Of a stretch of 64,000 nt of DNA, positions 8,295 through 17,128 are shown one piece after another; position 1 is the first letter of the stretch, and each line of letters starts with the position of its first letter. Source of the stretch: Oscillibacter sp. (lineage in GTDB: Bacteria > Bacillota > Clostridia > Oscillospirales > Oscillospiraceae); contig NZ_JAQUVF010000009.1 in NCBI RefSeq assembly GCF_028693505.1, positions 1-64,000 of the forward strand, read 5' to 3'. The notes under the pieces are model-generated. The model saw nothing but the letters and a program-made list of their open reading frames with translations, was not told where the DNA came from and did not search any database. The translations under genes were made by a program, and so were the position numbers.

Positions 8295-11200
8295 TCAATC
8301 GCCCTCCTTTTCCAGCATGGCCCAAAAATCCTCCGCCTTCACCGGCAGAATGTAATGCAGATGGTCCCCGTCCCGGCCATCCTGAAAATGGCAGGCATCC
8401 GCCCAGTCGCAGTACTGGCAGAAGCTATCGTCCGAACTGTGGCAGCAGGGGTCCGCGTCGATGTTGCCCTGGCGGACCTCCCGGGAAATCTCATGCAACA
8501 GTTCGTCCACATACCGCCCCAGCTTCCCCAGCTGCGCCGCCGAGGCAATGCTGCCGGAAAGATCGCCATCCCGGTTTACCCGAAGCGGCAGGTAGTGGGG
8601 CTTTCGCAGGGACTCGTGCTCCATGGCCTCCAGCACCGCAGGCTCCGCAAGCAGCAATCCGCTGCGGCGCAGCTGCTTCTCCCGTTCGCTTTCCAGCCTT
8701 TCCGGGGAAATGTTTCGCTCCGCCGTCAAAATTTCGTCCCGGGCAGGCAGATACAAAACGCCCGCCGGTTCCACGTCCCTCTGGAAATAGGCCCCGCCCT
8801 CTTTTTGCAGGGTGAAGAGGTAGAGCAGCATCTGGATATCCAGTCCCATCTTCACCGCTGAGAGATCGAAGGCCTTCCGCCCGGACTTATAGTCCACCAC
8901 CCGGAGATACAGCTTCTCGTCCTTCACCCAGCCGTCCACCCGGTCCACCTTGCCGCCAATGCGCAGCTCCCCGTCCGGCTCCGAGATCACCACCCCCGGA
9001 AGCGCGCCGTGGTCCCCGAAGGACAGCTCGAATTCCAGTGGGATGAAGTCCGAGCAGCGCAGCTCCTCCGCCACCTGATCCACCACGGCGTAGGCCGTGT
9101 TCCGCAAGCGGGCGAAGAGATAGCGGAAGCGGGCGTTCCGGTCCTGAAAGTTGTGCAGCTCCAGTTGGGCGTATTGCTCAATATACTTCCGCACCAGCGC
9201 GTGGAGCGCATCCTCCTCCACCGCCGCAAAGCCGCCTCGGCTGAGCACCTCCCGGGTGACGTTTTCCAACAGGTAGTGCAGAAAGGTCCCGATCTGGGGC
9301 GCGTCAAAGGCCGCCGGCGCACGGGGCTTGGCCCGCAGACCGTATTCCATGAAGTAGGCGAAGTGGCAGCTGCGCAGCCGCTCCAGCCGGGAGGCGGACA
9401 TGGAGATGCGCTCGCCGTACAGCGTCCGCACCGCCGCCCGGGAGAGTGCGCCGCGCCTCAGCGACGCCGCCTGTTCCATCCGGGCGAGGGCATCCTGAAA
9501 TTCCGGACGCTTGCTGAAAAAGCGCCGCAAATCCCCCTTTTCCGTCTGCCCCGCCATCTCCAGCGCAGGCAAAACCGCTGTTAAGCGATATTCCTTGTCA
9601 TTTCCCTCTTTTTCGACTTTCAGTGCCGGAAACAGCGTCCGCAGCCGGTCCACCACAAAGGCGGGCCGCAGCTCTGCCCCGGAAACGTCGCTGACCGGAT
9701 AGCTGACGGTCAGTGCGCAAACCGGCTGCGCCAGCGCGGCATAGAGATTTTGCAGCTCGATGCTCATGCGCTCCATACCCGTGGGCGCCAGTTCGATCCC
9801 CCGCTGGCTGAGAGCATCCCGGTCGTCATCGTTCAAAATGCCGCCGCTTTGCCCCGGGTCCGGCAGCACGTGGTCGTTGGTCCCCAGCAAAAAGAGCACC
9901 TTGGCCGTGTGCCGGTCATTGCGGGTGATCTCGCTGACGGAGACCTGATCCAGCGACACGGGAATGGTGCCCACGCTGTACTGCGTCAGCACCTGCCGGA
10001 AAAGGCGGAAAAATTTGTCCAGCCCCATGGGCTCCTCACCCAAAATCTCCACGAACTGGTCCAGCACCCCGCAGAGGATGTCCCACAGCTGGGCCGTCTC
10101 CTCCGCGTCCTGCGCTCTGCCCGAGCGTGCCTGCGCCTGGCGCTGCTGTTCCAAGGTGTCCTGCAAGCGCAGCTCTTCCATAAAGCTGTAAAGTGAATCC
10201 ACTTTCTCGCCCGCTGTTTTTCCGGATTTCAGCCCGTCTGACAGGCGGAAAAGAGGCCCGCGCACCCGCTGGCGCAAACCGTTGACCCGCGCCAGCAGCG
10301 CCGTCCGCTCCTGCGTCCACGGTGCGCCGTAGCCGTCGGGATTCTCCGTCCAATCCACGTCCCGCAGCCACATGCCGCCGTGGATTTCCCACTTGAGCGC
10401 GTAGTTTTCCAGCAGGTCGCATTCCTCCGCCGTCACGCCCGCAAGGCCGGTTTTCAGCCACCGGAACATCTCGTCATACTCGTATCCGTTTGCGATGGCG
10501 GAGAGGACGCCCACAAGCAGGCTGATAACCGGCTTTTCCAGAATGTCGCTGCGGCGGCTGAGGTAGGCGGGGATGCCATAGCGCTCAAACACCGTCTCGA
10601 TGACGCCGGCATAGTCTCCCATGTTCCGGGCCGCCACGGTGATGTCCCGACAGCGGTACTTGCCGCCCGCCAGCAGCCGCCGGATATCCGCGGCGGTCTG
10701 CTCCACTTCGGAAAAGACCGAGTCCGCCTCCCGGATGCAGATGTTGCTGCACGGCCCGGAAAACGGCTCGTTTCCCCCGAAGAACTGCCGCTCCAGATGG
10801 CCCAGTGCCGAGGGGTCCTCCCCCCGCAGCGTCTTTGTCTCAACGGCGCAGCCCGCCTGCTCCGCCAAACGGCGGAGCCTTCCCAGGGTGCGGAGGGAGG
10901 GCTCGAAAGTCTCTTCCCGGCTGTCCTCCTCCCCCAGCAGCGTCACCGTGACGGATCTCGCCTGCCGCAGTAAAATTTCCAGCACGCGCCGCTCCTGCGC
11001 GTTGAAATACGTAAACCCATCAATGAAAACGTCCTTGCCCACCACGTAGCCGGAGTCCTCCAGATGGTCGCACAGGCGGGTCATCCGGTCCCGGGCGTCC
11101 AACCCGGGCCGCTTTAAGCGGGCTTCGTAGGCCCCGTACAAAAGGCTGAGGTCCCGGAGCTTTTCGTGGGTCGACCCTTCGATCTCTTCCGCCTTCTCGT

Positions 11201-11606
11201 AGAGAATTTCCGGTGTGACCTCGTAACAGCGCAGCTCATCAAAAAGGTCCAGCAGCTGCTGCAAAAAGGCGGATTTCTGAGAGGGGCGGCGATACACGCT
11301 CAGCTCCGGCGCCACTTCCCCCAGCGCTTTTTGCAGTGTCAGCAGCTTTCCGCCCGCGTCCAGCGCCACCTGTGAGATGCCTCCGGTGAGCGTGAGCACC
11401 CGGTCGCACAGGCGGCGAAAGCTCAGCACCTCCGCATGGCGGCTGACTGTCGGGCCGCAGGCCCTGCAAAGATCCACCTCCGCCTGGTGGGAGGCGTGCT
11501 CCGGCACCAGCAATATCTGCTGGCCCCGATCTCCCAGCGCGGCGATTTGCCGCAGCACCGTGTCCGATTTTCCCGTTTTGGCCCGTCCCATCAAGACCGT
11601 CAGCAT
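8295..11606 (-). CDS. addB: ATP-dependent nuclease subunit B (AddB)
   Basis: A 1103-residue AddB. A Walker A-like GRAKTGKS lies at residues 7-14, and a C-terminal nuclease reads GGKVDRVDGW...VVDYKSG. Cysteines typical of the AddB Fe-S cluster are present: one in CHFAYFMEYGL (about residue 770) and a C-terminal CQYCDWADAC group. AddB carries the second nuclease and, in the family, Chi recognition. It is first gene of addB-addA; the intergenic space to the divergent DUF1643 gene is about 120 bp and should hold both promoters. Confidence 0.96.
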   Translation of the reverse strand: MLTVLMGRAKTGKSDTVLRQIAALGDRGQQILLVPEHASHQAEVDLCRACGPTVSRHAEVLSFRRLCDRVLTLTGGISQVALDAGGKLLTLQKALGEVAPELSVYRRPSQKSAFLQQLLDLFDELRCYEVTPEILYEKAEEIEGSTHEKLRDLSLLYGAYEARLKRPGLDARDRMTRLCDHLEDSGYVVGKDVFIDGFTYFNAQERRVLEILLRQARSVTVTLLGEEDSREETFEPSLRTLGRLRRLAEQAGCAVETKTLRGEDPSALGHLERQFFGGNEPFSGPCSNICIREADSVFSEVEQTAADIRRLLAGGKYRCRDITVAARNMGDYAGVIETVFERYGIPAYLSRRSDILEKPVISLLVGVLSAIANGYEYDEMFRWLKTGLAGVTAEECDLLENYALKWEIHGGMWLRDVDWTENPDGYGAPWTQERTALLARVNGLRQRVRGPLFRLSDGLKSGKTAGEKVDSLYSFMEELRLQDTLEQQRQAQARSGRAQDAEETAQLWDILCGVLDQFVEILGEEPMGLDKFFRLFRQVLTQYSVGTIPVSLDQVSVSEITRNDRHTAKVLFLLGTNDHVLPDPGQSGGILNDDDRDALSQRGIELAPTGMERMSIELQNLYAALAQPVCALTVSYPVSDVSGAELRPAFVVDRLRTLFPALKVEKEGNDKEYRLTAVLPALEMAGQTEKGDLRRFFSKRPEFQDALARMEQAASLRRGALSRAAVRTLYGERISMSASRLERLRSCHFAYFMEYGLRAKPRAPAAFDAPQIGTFLHYLLENVTREVLSRGGFAAVEEDALHALVRKYIEQYAQLELHNFQDRNARFRYLFARLRNTAYAVVDQVAEELRCSDFIPLEFELSFGDHGALPGVVISEPDGELRIGGKVDRVDGWVKDEKLYLRVVDYKSGRKAFDLSAVKMGLDIQMLLYLFTLQKEGGAYFQRDVEPAGVLYLPARDEILTAERNISPERLESEREKQLRRSGLLLAEPAVLEAMEHESLRKPHYLPLRVNRDGDLSGSIASAAQLGKLGRYVDELLHEISREVRQGNIDADPCCHSSDDSFCQYCDWADACHFQDGRDGDHLHYILPVKAEDFWAMLEKEGD

Positions 11607-11725
11607 ACGCGTCCCTCCGCCGTCCGTTTTCGGTTATGATACCACATTTCCCCCGCCGTGAACAGCCCCGTTGCCTTTTGAGACCGGCTGTGTTATCCTG
11701 TAAAAAAACTTTGGAGGACCGTACC

Positions 11726-12340
11726 ATGCACATTCCCCAGGGAACCACCGCAACACTTGCGCTGGAGCCTTTCTCCCCCGCGCTGGAGACCGCTCTTCGC
11801 CCCTGTCCCGCTTACGACGCAGACCGCTGGCTCTACGTGCCAAACACTTATTCGGAATACCGGTACATTCTGGGCACCCGGGGAACGCATCCCCTCATCT
11901 GCATCGGCATCAACCCCTCCACCGCCGCCCCGGATGCGCTGGACCCCACCTTGCAGTCTGTGGAGCGGATCGCCCGCGCCAACGGCTACGACAGCTTTCT
12001 CATGTTCAACGTCTACGCTCAGCGGGCCACCCGTCCGGATGACATGGAGACAGTGTGCAACGCCGCGCTCCACGATGAAAATCGGAAGGCCTTCCGGTAT
12101 CTGCTCTCCCTCTCAGCCCAGCCCGCCGTCTGGGCGGCTTGGGGCAACATTATCGAAAAGCGAAGCTATCTGACGGATTGTATGCGGGACTTCGCCGCAG
12201 ACGGAGAGTCTGTAAATGCAAAATGGTTTACAGCAGGTCCCCTGCTGAAATCTGGGAATCCCCACCACCCCCTGTACCTCAGGCGGGACACCCAGCTGTT
12301 GGAGTTTGACATTGGGGCTTATCTTTCCGCGAAAAAATAA
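11726..12340 (+). CDS. DUF1643 domain protein
   Basis: A 204-residue protein from ATG 11726, chosen because TTGGAGGA lies eight bases upstream; the track's longer frame (from 11636) has no SD. The motif ICIGINPSTAA, followed by DPTLQSVERIARANGYDSF and VWAAWGN, is the DUF1643 pattern, shared with small phage and chromosomal proteins of unknown function. It is a single-gene unit ending at a terminator. The fold is thought to be Rossmann-like from family reports, which is not verifiable here. Confidence 0.85.
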   Translation: MHIPQGTTATLALEPFSPALETALRPCPAYDADRWLYVPNTYSEYRYILGTRGTHPLICIGINPSTAAPDALDPTLQSVERIARANGYDSFLMFNVYAQRATRPDDMETVCNAALHDENRKAFRYLLSLSAQPAVWAAWGNIIEKRSYLTDCMRDFAADGESVNAKWFTAGPLLKSGNPHHPLYLRRDTQLLEFDIGAYLSAKK

Positions 12341-12377
12341 AGGAACTGGAAGAACCAGCTTCCACATCCATCAATAG

Positions 12378-12407
12378 GAAAAGCCCGGCTTACAGCCGGG
12401 CTTTTTG
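12378..12407. terminator. bidirectional intrinsic terminator
   Basis: The stem AAAAGCCCGGCT/AGCCGGGCTTTTT lies between the DUF1643 gene and the convergent envelope operon. Confidence 0.88.
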
Positions 12408-12424
12408 CGTGCAGGCGGTATTTT

Positions 12425-12718
12425 CTAGTATCCCAGCCAGAGCTTCACCGTCAAAACGGCGCAGGCGACCAGCAAAATGGTCAGCGCCCCCTGCCCCCAC
12501 AAAAGGCTGTATGTGACCGGCTTGGAGGAATCCCCCGAGAGCGAGAGCATGGAGCAAAACACATAGACCGCCAGAAGGCCGAAGGCGATGGCGAGGATGC
12601 CCGCCGCCGTATCCCATGCCAGCGCAGACGCCGCAAGATACAGCAAAAATCCGACGCCGGAAACCACCGCCCCCAGCCGCATCTGCCCCATGGTGCGCAG
12701 CCAAAATCCCTTTTTCAT
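12425..12718 (-). CDS. small membrane protein, unknown
   Basis: A 97-residue protein with three predicted transmembrane stretches (about 17-36, 40-58 and 70-92) and a basic N-terminus, MKKGFWLRTMGQMR. It is last in the FHA-FtsW/PBP operon, 13 bp after the PBP stop, so a role in envelope growth is inferred from position only. No family was recognised. Confidence 0.75.
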   Translation of the reverse strand: MKKGFWLRTMGQMRLGAVVSGVGFLLYLAASALAWDTAAGILAIAFGLLAVYVFCSMLSLSGDSSKPVTYSLLWGQGALTILLVACAVLTVKLWLGY

Positions 12719-12731
12719 ACACGTTCTCCTT

Positions 12732-14099
12732 TTAGTATCCGTTCACGATGGCGCCCAGCACCCGGCCTGCCACGGTACCCGCCACGGAGCTTCCGCCGCC
12801 GCCGTTTTCCACCATCACCACGAAGGCGTAGGGCGCATCCTCATTGCGCAAAAAGCCCGCAAACCAGGCGTGGGGCGTCTTTCCATCCCCCACCTCGGCG
12901 GTTCCGGACTTGGCGCACAGGTCCATATTGGGAAAGCGGTCGCTTCCGTAGGTTTTTTTCACGGTTTCGGCCATCATGTCCGCCATTTTTTTCGCGGTAG
13001 CTCCGGAGATCAGCGTCTCCGTCTTGCGCGTGATATGGGGAAGCGACGGGATGCCCAGCGCGCTGACGCTTTTTTCAATGAGGTACGGCTCCGCCGCCTT
13101 GCCGCCGTTTGCGATGGCCCCCATATAGCACAGCAGCGCGCAGGGATTCACCTGATCCTTGTACTGGCCCACACCGGCCCAGCCCAGCTCTCCGTCGGTG
13201 ATGCCATCCCAAGAAAAGGTGCCCTTCGCCGTGGGCAGTCCGCTGACGGAGTAGCTCCGGGTAAGCCCCGCCTTTTCCGTGTAGGCCTTCAGCGTGTCCG
13301 CGCCCAGCTCCTGGGCAATTTCGGCAAACGCCACGTTGCAGGAGTTCGCCAGCGCGTCCCCAATGTGCTGCTCACCGTGGACACCGGAGCAGACGATGGT
13401 CTCCTCCCCGATCTGGACGCTGCCGGTGCATTCCCAGGTGCGCTCCTCCAAATCCGGAATTTTCTCCAGCGCCGCTGCCAGCGTCACCGTTTTATAGACG
13501 GAGCCGGGGGTGAAGGTGGAGGAGAGAAAGCGGTTCAGATACGCGCCCTTATAGCGCTCGTTGGTCTCAATATCTCCCGGCACGTTCAGCGGATCGTAGC
13601 TGGGGGCGGACACCATGCACAAAATCTCTCCGGTTTTATAGTTGTACACCGCCACAGTGCCCGCATGGCCATTTAAGGCCCGATAGGCCTCGTAGTGATA
13701 CCGGGCGTCCACGGTGAGATACAGCTCCGCGCCCTGATCGGCGCCGAAGGCGCCGTTGAGCAGATTGTACCCCGTGAGCTTATCGGCAAAGGCATTCAAG
13801 GCGCCGGTGCCGATGCTGCCCTGCAAATCACCCACGGCATGGAGCGTGGCCTTGCGCACTGTCTCATTGTCGTAATAGGTCCGTTTGCCGTCCTTGACGG
13901 TGGAGAGGACGTCTCCGTCCCGGTCCAGCACCGTGCCAACCGCCAGCTGCCCGGCGGAGTTATACAGGTGGCGGTTGAAAGCCGAGGACGCCCAGCTGCC
14001 TCCGTGGAGCAAATACTTGCCGAGAAAGACGCCAAGCCCCACCGCCAGCACCAGCGCCAGAATGCGGCAGACCACCGCTCTTTGCTCAATTCTTTTCAT
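12732..14099 (-). CDS. class B penicillin-binding protein (PBP2/FtsI-type transpeptidase)
   Basis: A 455-residue transpeptidase starting at MKRIEQR; the track's seven extra residues overlap upstream coding and lack a better SD. One N-terminal transmembrane helix (about 10-30) precedes a short dimerisation region and a penicillin-binding domain with SVYK (SxxK), SCN (SxN) and KSGTAEVGDG (KTG-like). It cross-links peptidoglycan outside the membrane. It is small for this class. The start overlaps the FtsW/RodA partner gene by 14 bp, the usual SEDS-PBP pairing. Confidence 0.92.
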   Translation of the reverse strand: MKRIEQRAVVCRILALVLAVGLGVFLGKYLLHGGSWASSAFNRHLYNSAGQLAVGTVLDRDGDVLSTVKDGKRTYYDNETVRKATLHAVGDLQGSIGTGALNAFADKLTGYNLLNGAFGADQGAELYLTVDARYHYEAYRALNGHAGTVAVYNYKTGEILCMVSAPSYDPLNVPGDIETNERYKGAYLNRFLSSTFTPGSVYKTVTLAAALEKIPDLEERTWECTGSVQIGEETIVCSGVHGEQHIGDALANSCNVAFAEIAQELGADTLKAYTEKAGLTRSYSVSGLPTAKGTFSWDGITDGELGWAGVGQYKDQVNPCALLCYMGAIANGGKAAEPYLIEKSVSALGIPSLPHITRKTETLISGATAKKMADMMAETVKKTYGSDRFPNMDLCAKSGTAEVGDGKTPHAWFAGFLRNEDAPYAFVVMVENGGGGSSVAGTVAGRVLGAIVNGY

Positions 14100-15903
14100 T
14101 TGCCGCCTCCCCGGTTCCAAAGGGGTCTCCCACCGTATCCACTCGCTTCCGGGCCTCCTCCGTCAAACGCTTTTGCCCTCGCCGCCGAATGGCAAAGCTG
14201 GCGTTTTCCCGAGTGTCGGTGGCCTTCAGAAAGGCCAGCAGACCCCACGCGGACATCATGGCGGAGCCGCCGTTGGAGACGAAGGGGAAGGTGACGCCGG
14301 TGAGAGGCAGCAGGTCCACGGAGCCAAACACGTTTAAGCAGGTCTGGAACACCAGTAAGGACCCCGCCGCGCAGGCGGCGATGGTATAAAAACTGGAGCG
14401 TCCCACCCGGACAGCCCGGGCAGCGAAGAAGGCCAGCACGATGATGGACGCCGCCGCCAGCAGCGCAATGAGCAATCCCCATTCCTCGCACAGCATCCCG
14501 AACACCAGATCGGTGTCCGCCGCGGCGATCTTATGGAGCCAGCCGTTGCCGCTCCCCATGCCCAAAAGGCCGCCGGAGGCCGCCGCAGACATGGTCCGCG
14601 TCTGCTGATAGCCGGTGGTGGACGCGGCCTCCCACGCATGGCCCCAAGAGGCGAAGCGATTGAGGATGTAAGGCTTGAACTTTAAAATGATGCCCGCGCC
14701 AAACACCGCCGCGCCGCAGATGAGGGAGAGCGTCGCCCAATCGCCGGAGCGAAGATAGGCGATGACAAGAAACGTCACGAAAAAGATGGCCGCCGTGCCG
14801 AAATCGCTCATGAGGCCCAAAAGGCCGATGCAAACGCCGGTCAGCACGATGAACAGCGTCAGGTTTCGCCGGTGGAACAGCCGCTCCAGCGTGGCGGAGC
14901 CGGCAAAAATATAGCAGATCTTGGCAATTTCAGAGGGCTGAAAGGAAAGTCCGCCCAGAGAGATCCAGTTCACGGCGCCATACTTGGCGTGGCCCAGGAC
15001 CAGCGTGATCCCCAAAAGGCCGATGGCCCCGGCCGCCATGAGCCAGCGGTTTTTCTGCACCCGGCTCAAATCCCGCAGAAACAGCCCCAACACCAAAAAG
15101 AGGATCAAACCCAGAAAAATGGCAAGCAGCTGTTTAAAAAGGCTTTCCGGCGCACTGGAAGCCGTCACCGAAAGGGAGAGCGTGGAGAGGAAGAAGGCGA
15201 TGGTCTCCAGCTCAAAGCCCACGCAGCGGCTGCACCGCAGCACCGCATAGTAAGCCCACATGACCGCGCTCAAGCTGAAAAACGCCAGCGGCACCGCCGC
15301 CGTGGACCTTTCCCCCATGGACACGATCAGCTGCAAACAGGTCAGCACCTGAAACAGCGTCAGCCACAAAAAGGACGGCCAGATCGATGCAGGACGCTCC
15401 GAGCGCCGCTTTTCCTCCAGCTCCTCCCGCTCCGCCACGGTCTGGGGCAGAAACACCAGCGGCACGCCGCCCAGCGCAATGGTATCCCCCAGCTTCACGG
15501 GAACCGACGTGGCAACCGGCTCTCCGTTCACGGCGGTGCCGCCCTTGGAGCCCAGATCATAGAGCGTCCAGTTTTCATTCTCTCCCCTGCACAGCGCCGC
15601 GTGCTGGCGGGAAATGCTGGGATAGTTCAAATAGACGTCGGCGTTCTTTCCCCGGCCGATGATGTTTTCCCAGTGGGTCAGCTGGAGGGGCGTGCCGTTG
15701 GGCAGGCTCAGCTGCCCCCAAATCTCCGGCGTGTGCGGAATCCGCAGCAGCGACCGCACCGCCCGGAACAGGATCAAAACCGCCAGCACCGGAAAGAGAA
15801 AGCGGACGAATGCCATATACCACTCTCCGATCAGCGGATAGGCCGTCAGCAGGGCGGAAATACGATCCAGCAAGGCTTGCAGCGGCGCCATCAATGCTTC
15901 CAT
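14086..15903 (-). CDS. FHA domain fused to FtsW/RodA/SpoVE (SEDS) protein
   Basis: A 605-residue protein from ATG 15903 (AAAGGGGGC upstream; the track's 44 extra residues lack support). One N-terminal TM (about 25-45) leads to an FHA domain: IIGRGKNADVYLN, SRQHAALC, DLGSKGG and VNG. The remainder is a SEDS polytopic domain with GHAKYGAVNW and the C-terminal LTGVTFPFVSNGGSAM. SEDS proteins polymerise glycan from lipid II. The FHA domain would read Thr phosphorylation, plausibly by a PASTA kinase, which is inference. It is coupled to the PBP that follows. Confidence 0.93.
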   Translation of the reverse strand: MEALMAPLQALLDRISALLTAYPLIGEWYMAFVRFLFPVLAVLILFRAVRSLLRIPHTPEIWGQLSLPNGTPLQLTHWENIIGRGKNADVYLNYPSISRQHAALCRGENENWTLYDLGSKGGTAVNGEPVATSVPVKLGDTIALGGVPLVFLPQTVAEREELEEKRRSERPASIWPSFLWLTLFQVLTCLQLIVSMGERSTAAVPLAFFSLSAVMWAYYAVLRCSRCVGFELETIAFFLSTLSLSVTASSAPESLFKQLLAIFLGLILFLVLGLFLRDLSRVQKNRWLMAAGAIGLLGITLVLGHAKYGAVNWISLGGLSFQPSEIAKICYIFAGSATLERLFHRRNLTLFIVLTGVCIGLLGLMSDFGTAAIFFVTFLVIAYLRSGDWATLSLICGAAVFGAGIILKFKPYILNRFASWGHAWEAASTTGYQQTRTMSAAASGGLLGMGSGNGWLHKIAAADTDLVFGMLCEEWGLLIALLAAASIIVLAFFAARAVRVGRSSFYTIAACAAGSLLVFQTCLNVFGSVDLLPLTGVTFPFVSNGGSAMMSAWGLLAFLKATDTRENASFAIRRRGQKRLTEEARKRVDTVGDPFGTGEAANEKN

Positions 15904-16084
15904 GGCGGTTTGCCCCCTTTCAGCATGGTCATGCAATAGAATGGCATTCAGTATACCACTTTTTTTTACCCGTGTACAGACTTGCTCCCCCGCTTTTTCG
16001 ACAGGCGGAGGCGACAAAAACCATGGTATTTCCATTTTTTTACGCCAATACAGAAAAATAGCGGCTCCACTTTGGTATTTTCTC

Positions 16085-16113
16085 TTGACCTTCTGCTAAA
16101 AATCCATTAGAAT
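16085..16113 (+). promoter_or_regulatory. sigma-A promoter of the radical SAM gene
   Basis: TTGACC, a 17-bp spacer, then TAGAAT. It would start a transcript near 16120, leaving an untranslated leader of about 78 nt before the ATG. Confidence 0.65.
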
Positions 16114-16138
16114 ATTTTACTGTGCATGATTATGTAGC

Positions 16139-16166
16139 GGCATCTGCGTCCTTTTACGCAGCTGCC
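16139..16166 (+). promoter_or_regulatory. 5'UTR hairpin before the radical SAM gene
   Basis: GGCA, a one-base bulge, and CTGCGT pair with ACGCAG, a bulge, and TGCC around a six-base loop. No poly-T follows, so this is not a terminator. It sits between the promoter and the start codon. Confidence 0.5.
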
Positions 16167-16197
16167 CCATCCACTTAACGAAAGGCCGATCGACAAC

Positions 16198-17079
16198 ATG
16201 AAACATCCCTATAAGACGCGGGAAGGCGGTGCAACGGTAACGGTTTTCGTTCCCTACGACTGTAAAAACCATTGCCCCTTCTGCATCAATAAAGGTGAAT
16301 ATGCGGACCTGACTGGTTTTTCCGCAGATAAGATTTGCCAAAGCATCCGCCGGATGGATGCCATTACTCCCGCCTGCGATTTCGTTTTCACCGGTGGCGA
16401 GCCGCTGTCTGATCTGGACGCGCTCCAGACCATGCTTGATGCGATTCCCACCACCCACAAGGTCTATATCAACACCACGCTTCCGGTATCCGAGCATCAG
16501 TCGGAGGCCGACATTTTGTCCTTTGCCGAGCGGAACAAGCACAAGATCACCTGCATCAACGTCTCCCGCCATATGCAAAAGTATGTTGTGGAGTCCAACG
16601 ACGATTTGCTTTGCCGTCTGCCGGTGCCCTTCCGGGTAAATTGCGTGCTGTATCAGAATTACCCCGCAGACCAGCTGGTCCCCTATCTGGACCGGTTCCA
16701 CAAAATCCCCGGCGCGTCCATTCAGTTCCGCTTCGACTATACCGCCACCACCCCCGAAAACCTCTACGATGAGGACGGGGACAAGATTCTGCGGGACCTG
16801 AAGCAAATCGCCCGCTACACCGGGCTGGACGGCTGCCGGATGCGCTGCGGCTTCCACTTTGACTATCAGGGTATGGAGCTGACCTACCACAAAACCCTGC
16901 CCTACTCCACCATTGTGGAGACAGAAAACGGCGTCACCTATGACATTCTCTACGATATTCTTATCAAGCAAAATGGCGACATCCACTCGGATTGGGACGG
17001 CACGGTGCTGGATGTGGACGCTTACGAAAAAGTCGTCTACGAGCCCTACGATCTCAAATGGCTGACCACAAAGGCTTAA
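16198..17079 (+). CDS. radical SAM protein, unassigned function
   Basis: A 293-residue protein with the radical SAM cluster CKNHCPFC (residues 22-29) and the SAM-binding VFTGGEPLSD. It has no SPASM-type cysteine-rich tail; only CRMRC near residue 218 remains, so it is a compact single-cluster enzyme. The closest general shape is MoaA/PqqE-like without auxiliary clusters. The gene precedes the ketopantoate-reductase-like gene but is separated by a terminator. The SD is weak (AAAGG). Substrate unknown. Confidence 0.85.
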   Translation: MKHPYKTREGGATVTVFVPYDCKNHCPFCINKGEYADLTGFSADKICQSIRRMDAITPACDFVFTGGEPLSDLDALQTMLDAIPTTHKVYINTTLPVSEHQSEADILSFAERNKHKITCINVSRHMQKYVVESNDDLLCRLPVPFRVNCVLYQNYPADQLVPYLDRFHKIPGASIQFRFDYTATTPENLYDEDGDKILRDLKQIARYTGLDGCRMRCGFHFDYQGMELTYHKTLPYSTIVETENGVTYDILYDILIKQNGDIHSDWDGTVLDVDAYEKVVYEPYDLKWLTTKA

Positions 17080-17086
17080 ATTCATC

Positions 17087-17116
17087 AAAGCGGCGGAGCT
17101 TCCGCCGCTTTTTTTA
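17087..17116 (+). terminator. intrinsic terminator
   Basis: AAAGCGGCGGAGC/TCCGCCGCTTTTTTT lies directly after the radical SAM gene and ends just before the SD of the next gene, so readthrough or a separate promoter must feed the downstream gene. Confidence 0.82.
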
Positions 17117-17128
17117 CGGAGGAACCTT

